A program made the position numbers and the translations under genes. Positions 7,114-17,500 of a stretch of 64,000 nt of DNA are shown piece by piece. The stretch comes from Myxococcales bacterium (GTDB lineage: Bacteria; Myxococcota_A; Polyangia; Palsa-1104; JAEUJZ01): positions 1 through 64,000 of the forward strand of contig JAEUKB010000059.1 of assembly GCA_016794365.1 (NCBI GenBank), in the 5' to 3' direction. Under the pieces are notes generated by a model. That model searched no databases. It worked only from the letters and a program-made list of their open reading frames with translations, and was not told the DNA's origin. The stretch's first letter is position 1. Each line of letters starts with the position of its first letter.

Positions 7114-8940
7114 GTGAGTCAGAAAAGGTCGCAGAGCTTTGGCAAGAGCCTGTTTCTAGGCGACTTGCGCGAAGAGCTTGTCTTTCCCTATCCCCAGCCA
7201 AGCCACGAGGAGCAGCGGCGTCTTGGCAAGCTGCTCGATGAAGTCCGGGTCTTTGCCAAGCAGCACATCGATCCACGGCGGATCGACCAGCAAGCCCAGA
7301 TCCCGCCCGAGGTGATTGACGGTCTGCGCAGGCTGAAGCTGTTTGGGCTGCTGGCCGAGGAAGCGGTGGGCGGCGCGGCGATGTCGGTGTCGGCGACCTG
7401 TCGCGTGCTCGATCTGCTCGGGTCGTTTGATAGCTCGGTGGCGATGCTGCTGGCGGTTCACCTGGGCTTTGCGGTGCAGGCGATTGCGCGGTTTGGCACG
7501 ACGGAGCAAAAGAAGCGCTACCTGCCCAGGCTGTGCAGCGGAGAGAGCCTGGGTGCGTTTGCGATGTCCGAGCCGCTCGCCGGAAGTGACGCCGCCGCGA
7601 TTCGGACGCGGGCGCTGCCCTGTGACGGTGGCTATCGCCTGCGCGGCACCAAGGTGTGGGTTCACAACGGTGACCTGGCCGAGCTGCTGATCGTGTTTGC
7701 GCAGACCACGGTGCATCGGGACGGCGCGGACATCGACCGCATCACCGGCTTCCTGGTCGATCGAAGAAGCGATGCCGGGGTGGTGGTGGGCTCGGGAGAA
7801 CCCAAGCTCGGTCATCGCGGCAGCTCGACGCCTGCTCTGTACCTGGAAGATGTCTTTGTGCCAGCGGATCGGGTGCTTGGCAGCATCGGGGGCGGCTTCA
7901 AGGTGGCGATGGAGACGCGACAGCACGGACGACTGCTCGCGGCATCGGCCTGTATCGGCACCGCCTGTGAGCTTCTGCGGCTGCAAGTCCAGCAAGCGAC
8001 CAGTCGGCGACAGTTTGGCCGGGTGATTGGCACGCTCGGGATGGTCAAGGATCAGGTGGCGCGCACGGCGGTGGATCTGTACGCCAGTGAGTCGGCGCTG
8101 TACCTGACCACGGGGCTGTACGATCTGGCGGCGAAGCGACCGGACCTGGGGCTGGATACCTCGCTGGAGGCGGCGTTTTGCAAGGTCACGGCGGCAGAGA
8201 CGCTGCATGCGGCGGCGGTGGCGTCGATGCGGCTGGCGGGCTCGATGGGCCTGCTCGATGCCTATCCGTATGAGCGACTGCTGCGCGACAGCCAGACCTA
8301 TCTGGTCTTCCCCGGTACGCACGAGGTGCTGCGCGCCTACATTGCGCTCACCGGCATGCGCGAGCCGGGCGAGCAGGTGGGACGGCTGTCGGATGTGCTC
8401 AAGCGCCCGCTGCGTGGCTACGGCATGGTGGTCGATTCGCTGATCGAAAAGGTGCGGACGGCGGCGTACGGACGGGCCAATCTCACGCGGCATCACCCGC
8501 AGCTCAAGCGCGAAGCGGTGCTGATCGAAGATGCGGCGGAAGCGTTTGCCAAGGAAGTCGATCGGGTGGTGCGTCGGCACGGTCAGATGCTGCCAGAGAT
8601 GCAGTACGTCCAGCGGCGGGTGGCCGATGTCGCGATGGACCTGTATGCGATGTGTGCGTGTGTGTCACGGACCTCGCTGGCGCTGGCCGAGCGCGATGCC
8701 CGTCATGCACGCGGTCGCGCCGGTCACATCGAAGCCGCCGGTCAGATCGACAGCGCCGAGCGTCAGCTTCGCCTGTGTGCGGCGTTCTGTGGCAAGGCGG
8801 CGCAGCGGATCAGCGAGACGCTCCAGCGCTTTGGGCAAAACGATGACGAGCTGATGAAGACGATTGCCGATGACTGTTATCTCGACCGGCCTTATCCACT
8901 CGACGCGCTGCTTATCAAAGACGGAGACGACGCCAAGTAA
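7114..8940 (+). CDS. Acyl-CoA dehydrogenase, long (VLCAD/ACAD9-like) type
   Basis: About 608 residues, a flavoprotein that oxidises acyl-CoA to enoyl-CoA in fatty acid beta-oxidation. The family signature AFAMSEPLAGSD (FAD/substrate binding) is clear, as are QFGRVIGTLGMVKDQVA and the catalytic-region FPGTHEVLR. A C-terminal extension of about 170 residues beyond the core matches the long ACAD9/VLCAD subgroup. The conserved N-terminal segment SFGKSLFLGDLREE begins just after a GTG at 7114, which I take as the start. The SD there is poor, and an upstream ATG at 7021 lies in the divergent promoter region, so the first codons are uncertain. No other beta-oxidation gene is adjacent. Confidence 0.85.
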   Translation: MSQKRSQSFGKSLFLGDLREELVFPYPQPSHEEQRRLGKLLDEVRVFAKQHIDPRRIDQQAQIPPEVIDGLRRLKLFGLLAEEAVGGAAMSVSATCRVLDLLGSFDSSVAMLLAVHLGFAVQAIARFGTTEQKKRYLPRLCSGESLGAFAMSEPLAGSDAAAIRTRALPCDGGYRLRGTKVWVHNGDLAELLIVFAQTTVHRDGADIDRITGFLVDRRSDAGVVVGSGEPKLGHRGSSTPALYLEDVFVPADRVLGSIGGGFKVAMETRQHGRLLAASACIGTACELLRLQVQQATSRRQFGRVIGTLGMVKDQVARTAVDLYASESALYLTTGLYDLAAKRPDLGLDTSLEAAFCKVTAAETLHAAAVASMRLAGSMGLLDAYPYERLLRDSQTYLVFPGTHEVLRAYIALTGMREPGEQVGRLSDVLKRPLRGYGMVVDSLIEKVRTAAYGRANLTRHHPQLKREAVLIEDAAEAFAKEVDRVVRRHGQMLPEMQYVQRRVADVAMDLYAMCACVSRTSLALAERDARHARGRAGHIEAAGQIDSAERQLRLCAAFCGKAAQRISETLQRFGQNDDELMKTIADDCYLDRPYPLDALLIKDGDDAK

Positions 8941-9051
8941 GCGGGGCGGCACAAGTCCCACGCAGCGGCACAGCGCGCAGCACCCAGCACAGAGGGTCGC
9001 GACATCCGCTCGAAATGCTCCGTTTGCGGTTACCATACAAAGGAGTTTCCC

Positions 9052-9585
9052 TTGTCTACACGCGCGTCCCAGATAGCTGTGGTGGAGCCTTCGTCCTCTC
9101 AAGATGCGGAAAGCGAGACGGCTTCGCACTGTGCCGAGCTGCCGCTGTTGGCAGTGCTGCGCACCCAAGATGGTGCCCAGCTTCCGGCCTACAAGACCGC
9201 CGAAGCGGCTGGGATGGATCTTTCGGCATGCCTTGGGGAAGGGGTGACGATCGAGCTGGCTCCGCTGGAGCGGCGACTGGTCCCGACCGGCCTGCGGGTG
9301 GCGATTCCGCGCGGCTATGAAGGTCAGGTGCGGGCTCGCTCGGGCTGGGCGCTGAAGGAAGGGGTGACGGTGCTAAACGGCCCCGGAACCATCGACAGCG
9401 ACTATCGAGGCGATGTCTCGGTGATCCTCATCAACCTGTCGGCGCAGCCAGTCCAAATCTGTCACGGCGACCGCATCGCGCAGCTGGTGATCTGCCCCGT
9501 GGTTCGGGTGCAGCCGGTCGAAGTGTCCACGCTCGATGAAACGGCCCGAGGCACAGGTGGCTTCGGCCACACCGGACGGAGATAA
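9052..9585 (+). CDS. dut: dUTP diphosphatase
   Basis: A 177-residue trimeric-type dUTPase that hydrolyses dUTP to dUMP and PPi. All five family motifs are present: AGMDLSA, the RSG of [19 protein letters not shown] with the catalytic Asp region, RIAQLVI, and the C-terminal arm [11 protein letters not shown]. It starts at TTG 9052, six nt after a strong AAAGGAG. The N-terminal 30 residues before the fold are extra and low in complexity. The stop is 3 nt before the ATG of the pseudokinase gene, so the two are probably cotranscribed. Confidence 0.93.
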   Translation: MSTRASQIAVVEPSSSQDAESETASHCAELPLLAVLRTQDGAQLPAYKTAEAAGMDLSACLGEGVTIELAPLERRLVPTGLRVAIPRGYEGQVRARSGWALKEGVTVLNGPGTIDSDYRGDVSVILINLSAQPVQICHGDRIAQLVICPVVRVQPVEVSTLDETARGTGGFGHTGRR

Positions 9586-9588
9586 CGC

Positions 9589-10713
9589 ATGCCAGCCCCG
9601 CTCTTCCGTCGCGGCGACATCGTCAGCCAGAAGTACTACGTGCTCACCAAGAGCGGAGAAGCCGCGCTGTGGGTCGGCTATCTGGCGTGTACGGTCGAAG
9701 CGCAGCAAGCGGCGGAAGGACGCGGCGAAGTTCCCGAGCCGGATCTGCTGCTGAAAGTGGTGCGGCCTGAGCTGTTAGAGACATCGGGCGCGGTGGACAA
9801 GCTGCTGCGTCACCTTCAGCCCTACAAAGACCTGTCGCATCCGTTTCTGTCACAAGTGGTCGATGTCAAAGCCCTGCCCGAGCAAGGGACGGTGCTGGTG
9901 GTGGAAGTGGCGCAGCTTGGCCAGAGCGGTCAGGGTGTGCTGCTCGATCGAATGGCGGCGTTTCGGCAAAAAGAAGGGCTGCCGCTCGCGGATGTGCTGC
10001 AAATCGTCGATCAGCTCGCCGAAGCGCTGACGTTTTTGCATGAGCAAGGGCGCTATCACGGCGATCTGCGGCTGGACTCGGTGCTGCTCAAGACCGATGG
10101 CGTGCGGCTGTGTGACACCGGCTTGGGCGTGGGACTGCCTCGCGAGCCGTTTCTGCTTCAGCTTGGCAACGTCGGTCAGATGGACCTGGTGGCACCAGAG
10201 CTTCACGTCGCGCGTCCACCGGACATTCGGACCGATGTGTTCGGGCTGGCGCGGGTGATGCGCAGCCTGCTGGAGCTGGGCGACAACTGGTCGATCATTC
10301 GTGACTCGAACCAAGTGCTGGTGGATGTGATGAACCGCGCGCTGTCGTCCGAGCCTGCCGAGCGACCCGCAACGATTGCGGTGCTGATTGGCGAGCTGGA
10401 ACGCGCGCTGTCGCCCCCAGGAGAAGCCGTGCCCGCAGAGACCTTGAGCGCACCGGCTGTGATGCCTGCGACCGAGGTGATTCCGAGCGGAGAGTCTGCT
10501 GGAACGGGCTCTTCGCGTTCCTCGCTGGGTGGAGACTTTCCGCCCGGATCGGTGCTGGTCAGCTGGCGCGCCTTTGCGGTCACGGTGCTGCTCGCGGCCC
10601 TGGTCGGAGCGCTCCTGGCCGTGGCGGTGATGCTGCTGCGGCGCTCGCACGATGATGTGCGACCCAAGTCAGTCCGGCCCAGTACAACCGCTGGGTCCAT
10701 GCCTTCTCTTTAG
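9589..10713 (+). CDS. Membrane-anchored probable pseudokinase
   Basis: A 374-residue protein with a degenerate Ser/Thr kinase fold followed by one transmembrane helix (about 328-350). K56 in LLLKVVRPE fits the ATP lysine. The catalytic loop reads H157-G-D159 with Ser at 164 where the metal-binding Asn should be, and the DFG motif is D176-T-G. No Gly-rich GxGxxG loop is seen near the N-terminus. Loss of the glycine loop, HRD Arg and Asn suggests it binds but does not phosphorylate, or is a scaffold. The downstream genes encode large exported TPR/transglutaminase-like proteins, so a signalling link across the membrane is possible but unproved. Confidence 0.7.
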   Translation: MPAPLFRRGDIVSQKYYVLTKSGEAALWVGYLACTVEAQQAAEGRGEVPEPDLLLKVVRPELLETSGAVDKLLRHLQPYKDLSHPFLSQVVDVKALPEQGTVLVVEVAQLGQSGQGVLLDRMAAFRQKEGLPLADVLQIVDQLAEALTFLHEQGRYHGDLRLDSVLLKTDGVRLCDTGLGVGLPREPFLLQLGNVGQMDLVAPELHVARPPDIRTDVFGLARVMRSLLELGDNWSIIRDSNQVLVDVMNRALSSEPAERPATIAVLIGELERALSPPGEAVPAETLSAPAVMPATEVIPSGESAGTGSSRSSLGGDFPPGSVLVSWRAFAVTVLLAALVGALLAVAVMLLRRSHDDVRPKSVRPSTTAGSMPSL

Positions 10714-10732
10714 ACCTAACGAGCGAGTGTCG

Positions 10733-13700
10733 ATGCGATTTTTTGGACTCTTTGCCGTCGTAGTCCAGCTCATGGCTCTGGCAGCGGCCCAGGCGCAAAG
10801 CCCGTTTGACCAAGAAGTCAGCGAACGGCAGAAGCGCTTTGCCTCCGAGCTAAAACGTCCAGGCGCAGCGGCGGCGGTGATTCCGGTGCTGGGTCTGTCA
10901 GCGCGCTGGGATGAGGTCACGGATCGGGCGCAGCTTCGGGCGACGCTGGCCCTTCTGACCAAGCCGCAGCCTGGGCTGTCCGAGCTGGTGCGGGCCGAAG
11001 CGCTGTGGCACGACCAAGTCATCCGTCGTCATGTCGGCGATACGGCGGGTCTGGCGGATGTGCGCAGGCAGCTGGGGCTTCTGACCTCGTTTGCGGTGGT
11101 GGGTCCGTTTGACAACGACGGTCGCAAAGGCCACAAGGTGGCGTATCCGCCCGAGCGTGAAGTCAGCGCGCCGAGTGGCTCGATTCGCTATCCAGGCAAG
11201 AGCCCGGCGCTGCCGCTGTCGTGGCGGGTGATTCCGAGCGAGCAGGTGCAGAGCGATGGCGCGATTCCGCTTGATGGCTGGCTGCGACCGGAGACAGAAG
11301 GCACGGCCTACGCGCAGACCTACGTCAAGAGCCCGAGCAAGCAAGCGGTGGCAGTCCGCGTCGGGTCCACGGGTGCGATCAAGGTGTTTGTGAACCAAGG
11401 CGCGGCGGTCATCGACAGCGATGTCTATCGCAAGCTGCACCTGGATCAGGAAGCGGGCCTGGCGCAGCTTCAGCCGGGCTGGAACCGGATCTTGGTGAAG
11501 GTGTCGTCACAGAGCGGTCGCTGGGCGTTTGTGCTGCGGCTGACCTCGCCGGACGGACGGACGCTCAGCGGGCTGGAGCAGAGCGCGACGCCACCGCAAG
11601 AAGGCTGGCCATATCCCGCTGCGGTGCCGGTGCAAGGACCGAAGCCGCAGAGCCTGTTGCCAGCGCTGCGGGCGATGCTCCCGAGCGGTCCTTCGGCAAA
11701 CAGTGCGCTGCGCAGTGCCGCGCTGACGAACCTGGGCCTGTTTCTGCATCACGTTCAGCCGGTCGATCCAGAGCAGCGGGAAGCGGAGTCGGTGCTCAAA
11801 GAAGCGGTGTCGCTTGTGCCAAGCTGTCGCGGCTATCGGCTGCTGGCGGAAGCGACGGAAGACGACAACCAGCGACGGCTCGCGATGGAACAAGGCCTGG
11901 CGCTGCCGGGAACAGACGATCCGGTTGAGCGCGCGCGGCTGCTTGTGGCCCACGGAGAGCTGCTGGAACAAAGCTCGCGCCTGTTGCAAGCCGAGCAGGC
12001 CTTTGCCGAAGCGCTGCGCCTGGCACCGAGCCTGTACACGGCGCAGCTGGGACTTGCGCGGATTGCGCAGAGTCGCGGCATGCCGAGCGTGGGTCTTCAG
12101 CAGACGGCGGCGCTGATGAAGGGAAGTCCGTCGATGCTGACGATGCAGGCGCACGCCGAGCTGCTCACCCGGATGGGACGGCAGAGCGAAGCGGAGTCGG
12201 CGTATGAAGCCATCCTTTTGCATCAGCCCGACGACGATGAAGCGCTGCGCTACTTGATTGCACGCAAGCGGGCGGCGGGCAAGCTCGACGAAGCGCTTGC
12301 GCTTTTGGATCGACTTCAGAAGGTGAAGCCCGACGCACATCATCCGCTGCGCGAGCGCCTGGACCTGTTGGAAGGTGCGGGACGCTACGAAGAAGCGCTG
12401 ACGCTCATCAGTGGGGCGATGGTGCAGCTCGTCGGCGATGCCGAGTGGCACGAGCGACGCGGGCGGGTGCTCCAGCGGCTGGGACGGACCGAGCTTGCAG
12501 TGGCCGCGTATCGGCGCTCGCTGGAGCTAAAGCCGCAAAACCCGACGCTGCGTGAGTATGTTCAAGCGATCGATCCGGCGGCGCGCTCGGCGGAAGACTT
12601 GCAGCGACAGTTCCAAGTCGATGTCGATGCGCTGCTGAAAAAGAAAAGACCCACGGCCAAAGCGGGCGATACGGCGCGGGTGCTGCTCGATCAGAAGGTG
12701 GTGCGGATTCACTCAAACGGTCTGTCCGAGGAATACAACCAGCGCATCGTCGAGATCCTGGACGAAAACGGCAGCCGCGAATACGACGAGGTCGGCGTCA
12801 GCTACACACCCGATACGCAGTCGGTGCAGGTCAAGACCGCGAAGGTGATTCGTCCAAACGGGGAAGTGGTCGAGAGCGTCTCACAGAGCGAAAGCGATGC
12901 CTCCGAGCCGTGGTACGGGCTGTATTACGATCTGCACGCGCTGTCGATTCGCTTCGACAGCCTGCGTCCGGGTGACGTGGTGGTCGTCGAGTACGTGCGC
13001 TCTGATGTGGGACGGCGCAACCTGTTTTCCGACTACTTTGGCGATGTCCAGTATCTGCAAGAAGGGATTCCGGTGCTGGAAGCGCGCTATGTGCTGACCC
13101 TGCCGGAAGAAGATCTGCGACGCAGACCGCTGTATTTCAATCAGCCTCGGATGCCAGCCGATGCGACGCTGGAACGAACCGATGAGACGCGCGGCAAAGA
13201 CCACATCACGTCCTTTGTGGCGCGCAACCTGCCGATGATTCACGACGATGCGGGACGACCGGGCTATGCGGAGCTGTCGGCGTATATCCATGTCTCGACG
13301 TACAAGACCTGGGAAGATGTCGCCAACTGGTATCGCGGCCTGATTGCCGAGTCGCTGGCTCCTTCGGCGGATGTCAGTCGCGCGGCGCAGGCGGTGGTGG
13401 CCAGCATTCCCGCGTCGGATGAGCTGGGACGGATTCGCGCGCTCTATGACGAAGTGGTAAGGCGGACTCGCTACGTCGGTCTGGAGTTTGGCATCCACGG
13501 CTACAAGCCCTACAAGGTCGCGCAGGTCTGGGAGCGCAAGTTCGGCGACTGCAAGGACAAAGCGGCGCTACTTCACGTCATGCTCAAAGAGGTCGGGATC
13601 GAAAGCTCGATGGCGCTGGCGCGGACGACCAAGCTGGGCAGCATCGATGCAGAGCCCGCGTCGCTGTCGGTGTTCAATCACGCGATCGTGTTTGTGCCCA

Positions 13701-14509
13701 AGTACAACCTGTATCTCGATGGCACCGCTGAGTTTTCGGGCTCGATGGAGCTGCCGATGATGGATCAGGACATCTTGGTGCTGGTGGTGTCGGATTCGCG
13801 CGCGCCGTGGAATGGCAAAGGTCACATGGCGACGACGCCGGTGCTGCCGTCTCATCAGAGCGTAACGCGCCGGGTGCTGGCGGTGCAGCTCGACGAAGCC
13901 GGACGCGCCAAGGTGAGCGAGCAGCTCACGGTGAGCGGTCAAGGTGCTCACCGAATGCGCGATCACTTCCAGAATCCGTCGTCGCAAAAAGAGCGCTACG
14001 AAAAGACCTGGAACGACTACTTTCCCGGTGCGCAAGCGCTGTCGGTGGAGCTGCCCGGTGTGCTTGAGCTGGAAAAGCCGGTGACGCTGCGCGGTGAGCT
14101 GCAAGTTCCCAAGTGGGCGCGTCCGCCCAGTGGCGCGCAGGGATCGCTGACGATGCGACCGCTCGGACGAGAGCCGGATCTTTTGCGCAGCTACGCGCGG
14201 CTGTCGAGTCGTCACTACGATCTGGTGCTCGGCTATGCCTGGCAAAACCAAGACGAAGTGACGGTTCAGCTGCCCGCGCGCTTTGCGGTGCAGCGCCTGC
14301 CGGAGCCGAGGACCGTCGATTCACCGTTTGGTCGCTTCACGCTCACCATCGAGCAGCAGCCCGGCAAGACCGGCATCGTCGTCAAGGCCAAGTCCGAGCT
14401 GCGCATCGATCGTCATCGCATCCGCGCCAGCGACTATCCGGCGTTTCGCGCGTTCCTTTCCGAAGTCGATAGCGCGCTCTCTCAAGAGCTTTTGGTGGGC
14501 CGTGAGTAA
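10733..14509 (+). CDS. Exported TPR/DUF3857/transglutaminase-like protein
   Basis: A 1258-residue secreted protein with a clean signal peptide (MRFFGLFAVVV... ending near AAAQAQS). In order: an N-terminal beta-rich region, TPR-like repeats (about 330-620), a DUF3857 domain (about 650-850), a transglutaminase-like core and a C-terminal beta domain. The core has C940 in KFGDCKDKA, the His in FNHAIVF and the Asp in YLDGTA, so the Cys-His-Asp triad is intact. DUF3857 proteins are usually periplasmic or outer-membrane associated; the reaction is unknown. I use the ATG at 10733 because the signal peptide begins there. It ends in a GTGAGTAA overlap with the next gene, a related protein, so the pair is cotranscribed. 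Confidence 0.8.
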   Translation: MRFFGLFAVVVQLMALAAAQAQSPFDQEVSERQKRFASELKRPGAAAAVIPVLGLSARWDEVTDRAQLRATLALLTKPQPGLSELVRAEALWHDQVIRRHVGDTAGLADVRRQLGLLTSFAVVGPFDNDGRKGHKVAYPPEREVSAPSGSIRYPGKSPALPLSWRVIPSEQVQSDGAIPLDGWLRPETEGTAYAQTYVKSPSKQAVAVRVGSTGAIKVFVNQGAAVIDSDVYRKLHLDQEAGLAQLQPGWNRILVKVSSQSGRWAFVLRLTSPDGRTLSGLEQSATPPQEGWPYPAAVPVQGPKPQSLLPALRAMLPSGPSANSALRSAALTNLGLFLHHVQPVDPEQREAESVLKEAVSLVPSCRGYRLLAEATEDDNQRRLAMEQGLALPGTDDPVERARLLVAHGELLEQSSRLLQAEQAFAEALRLAPSLYTAQLGLARIAQSRGMPSVGLQQTAALMKGSPSMLTMQAHAELLTRMGRQSEAESAYEAILLHQPDDDEALRYLIARKRAAGKLDEALALLDRLQKVKPDAHHPLRERLDLLEGAGRYEEALTLISGAMVQLVGDAEWHERRGRVLQRLGRTELAVAAYRRSLELKPQNPTLREYVQAIDPAARSAEDLQRQFQVDVDALLKKKRPTAKAGDTARVLLDQKVVRIHSNGLSEEYNQRIVEILDENGSREYDEVGVSYTPDTQSVQVKTAKVIRPNGEVVESVSQSESDASEPWYGLYYDLHALSIRFDSLRPGDVVVVEYVRSDVGRRNLFSDYFGDVQYLQEGIPVLEARYVLTLPEEDLRRRPLYFNQPRMPADATLERTDETRGKDHITSFVARNLPMIHDDAGRPGYAELSAYIHVSTYKTWEDVANWYRGLIAESLAPSADVSRAAQAVVASIPASDELGRIRALYDEVVRRTRYVGLEFGIHGYKPYKVAQVWERKFGDCKDKAALLHVMLKEVGIESSMALARTTKLGSIDAEPASLSVFNHAIVFVPKYNLYLDGTAEFSGSMELPMMDQDILVLVVSDSRAPWNGKGHMATTPVLPSHQSVTRRVLAVQLDEAGRAKVSEQLTVSGQGAHRMRDHFQNPSSQKERYEKTWNDYFPGAQALSVELPGVLELEKPVTLRGELQVPKWARPPSGAQGSLTMRPLGREPDLLRSYARLSSRHYDLVLGYAWQNQDEVTVQLPARFAVQRLPEPRTVDSPFGRFTLTIEQQPGKTGIVVKAKSELRIDRHRIRASDYPAFRAFLSEVDSALSQELLVGRE

Positions 14510-17500
14510 CAAGATCCTGTCATCCCTTCTGCTGGCGCTCTGCGTCGGCTGTGGTCCATCGTCTCAGGTTGCGGTCGGCGATCGGTATCAGAGCGATCCG
14601 CCGCTGTCCGATCAGGTGATCGCGCTGCGCACCAAAGCCAGCCAGGTCAAGCAGCCTCCGGCCTCGCTTGAGCGTGAGCTGGGCCTGCTGCTGCTCGTGT
14701 CGGGTGACAGCGAAGAAGCCGAGACGCACCTGCAACGAGCCCTCGCGCTCGGGGAAACAGACAGCCTGACCCAGCTTGGCGCGGCCCTGGCGGCCCAGCA
14801 AAACGGTCAGCCACGTCGTGCGCACGAGCAGTTTGTGTCGTTTTTGGAACAGCATGTGAAGGCGCAGCGCACCGAAGATGCCTGGGCACTGGCGGTGGCA
14901 GAGCTGGCTGTGCATCGGCTGCTGATTCATGGCGCGCTCGGAACCGGCGCAGCGGACGATCAAGCCCTGCGCGAGCGCCTGTCGGCCATCTGGCAAGCGC
15001 GTGGACGACTCCCGGCGGAAAGTCAGCAGCTTCTGGCGGCACTGCTCGGGCAGCTTCTGCGGCTCGGGGGTGATGAAGGGAAGGCCAGTCGCATCGACAC
15101 AGAGCGCGGCTGTCCAGCGATGTTCTACGTCAGCGGTCCGTACGGGCACTTGCCGATGCTCGATCTGCTGACCGAGTTTCCCGGCGACAGTCCCGCCACC
15201 GACAAAGCCCGGCCAAGCTATCGCAAGCTCAGCGGCGCAGGCTGTGGCGTTTCGATTCAAGGCGTCCCAGGACAGCCCGGCGTGTTCTACGCGCACACCT
15301 TCTTTCAGTCGTCGAGCCCCGATCCGCTGCCGCTCACGGTCGAGACAGCCGCCGCGCCGTGGGCGCTCTACATCGACGGCAAGCGCCAGTTTCTGGATAC
15401 CGAGCCGGTCGGACGCAGGCATCTCCAGATCCAGCTACCCAAGGGTGCGCATACGCTGTCGATCAAGCTCGGCGTGGTTGGGAACAATCACCTGCAAGTG
15501 TCGCTGCCCGGCGTCCAGTTCTTCGACGGAAGTCCTCAAAACGCGGCGGTTCCCCAAGCCGACCAGGGCACAGCCACCGTGGTGTCCGAGCGCTCGCTGT
15601 CGCCGCTGCCCGTGGCAACGACGCGCTGGCAAGGTGCCCTGCGAGCCCTGCTCCTGATGCAGCGTTCCTACCTGGCGGGCCGTCCCGACGAAGGCATTGC
15701 GACGGCGACAGAGCAGGTCGAGCAGACCCCGCGCTTTGCGTCCCTGCGCGCACTGTATGCCGGACTGCTTCTCGACGACCGCAGCCGTCCCGAGCGCCTG
15801 GCCCGCGATCGCGCCCGCAGCCAGCTCAAGCTCGCGCTTACCCACAGTCCCAAGCTCGGATCGGCGCGTCTTTTGCTCGCCAAGCTGCTGCTCCAAGACG
15901 AAAAGGCCGTGCAGGCACAGCAGGTGCTGTCGGAACAGCCCGAGCAGGTCGCGTCCACCTGGCAGACCGAGCTGCTGCGCCATCGCATCTTCAAGACGCG
16001 CAGCTTTGTCGTCGAAGCCGATGCCGCACTTCAGCAAGCGCTCCGGCTGGGACCGACGGCGTGCCCGGTGCTGGAAACCCTGCACGACTTTCGCAAAGAG
16101 CAGCAAGATGACCACGGAGCGCTCGTCGCGGCAGCGCAAGTGTCCCGCTGCAATCCCTACTCGGATCGCTATGCCGATGCGCTGTTCGACAGTGGCAAGC
16201 TGGACGATGCCCAGCGTGAGTTTGAGCGCCTGCGCGAGCTAGAGCCCGACAGTCAGCCGTGGCTGCGTGGTCTTTTGCGTGTGCTCATCGGACGAAAGGA
16301 TCTGGGCGCAGCGACGAGCACGCTGCTACGGCTCAAAGAGCTGTCGCCGCGCAGCGTCAGCCAGTACATCGACCTGGCCAACCTCTACGTCGAGCGAGGT
16401 CAGCCCGAAACCGCGCTTTCCACGATCAATCAAGCCCTGGTTGAGCTGCCCGAGTCAGCAGAGCTGGCCAAGGCGCGACATGCGCTGGGACAGCCCGACG
16501 CGATGGAGCCCTATCGCATCGATGGCAAGCGCGTCGTCAAAGAGTTCGAGTCCCGTCACGGCGTCTACAGCGGAGAGTCGGCGGTGCTGCTCCTTGACCG
16601 GACCGTGATGCGCGTCTTTCCGTCGGGAGCGCGGCTGTCGCTGACCCACAACATCATCCGGGTGCTGACCAAAGAAGGCATCGAGCGCTTCGGCGAGATC
16701 CACATTCCCGACGGCGCCGAAGTGCTGACCCTGCGCACCATCAAGGCCGACGGAACCACCCGCGAGCCCGAAGAGATTCCCGAAAAAGAGACTGTCTCGG
16801 CACCATCTCTCGAAGTCGGAGACTACGTCGAATACGAATACCTCGATCGCGACGATCCGACCCCGATTGCGGCCAAAGGATTCCTCGGCGATCGCTTCTA
16901 CTTTGCCTCGGCGGATGCCCCGATTGACCGCAGCGAGTACCTGCTCATCACACCCAAGGACATGCCGCTTCAGATCGACCTGCGCGGTCCGGTCGGTCCC
17001 GACGGCAAAAGACAGCATCCCGTCGCAACGCAGAGCAGCACAGGCGATCTGATCCAGCACTTCTGGCGACGCACCCAGGTCCAGCGCATGCAGCCCGAGC
17101 AGCCCATCGACCAAGGACAGATCGATGACTGGTCGCCCTCGGTGCGGGTTGGCTCGGGGGTATCGCTGGAAGGCTACGTCAACCAGATCCGCGAGCGTCG
17201 CTATCGATCCCTAAGGCTAACCAACGAGCTGCAAGCACTGGCCCACAAGGTCGCGGGACCGGCGGACGGCTCGCCCGAGACAGCCACCAGCATCTTTGCA
17301 CGGGCGCAGAAGCTCGATGCCTGGGTGCGCCAGAACATCCACAGCGGCGGCAGCTTCGACGAGTCCGCCAGCTCGATCTTGGCGCGCAAAGAAGGTCGTC
17401 GCGATGTCCTGCTGCTGGCGCTGCTCAAGGCGGTCGGGATTCCCGCAGAGACGTGGCTGGCCCGACCCGAAAACAACCCCAAGCTCGAAGGTCCGCTGCC

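Noticed and set aside
7156..8580. A 474-codon minus-strand frame opposite the acyl-CoA dehydrogenase gene
   Set aside because: Arg/His/Gln-rich shadow translation with no domain; the sense strand has clear family motifs.
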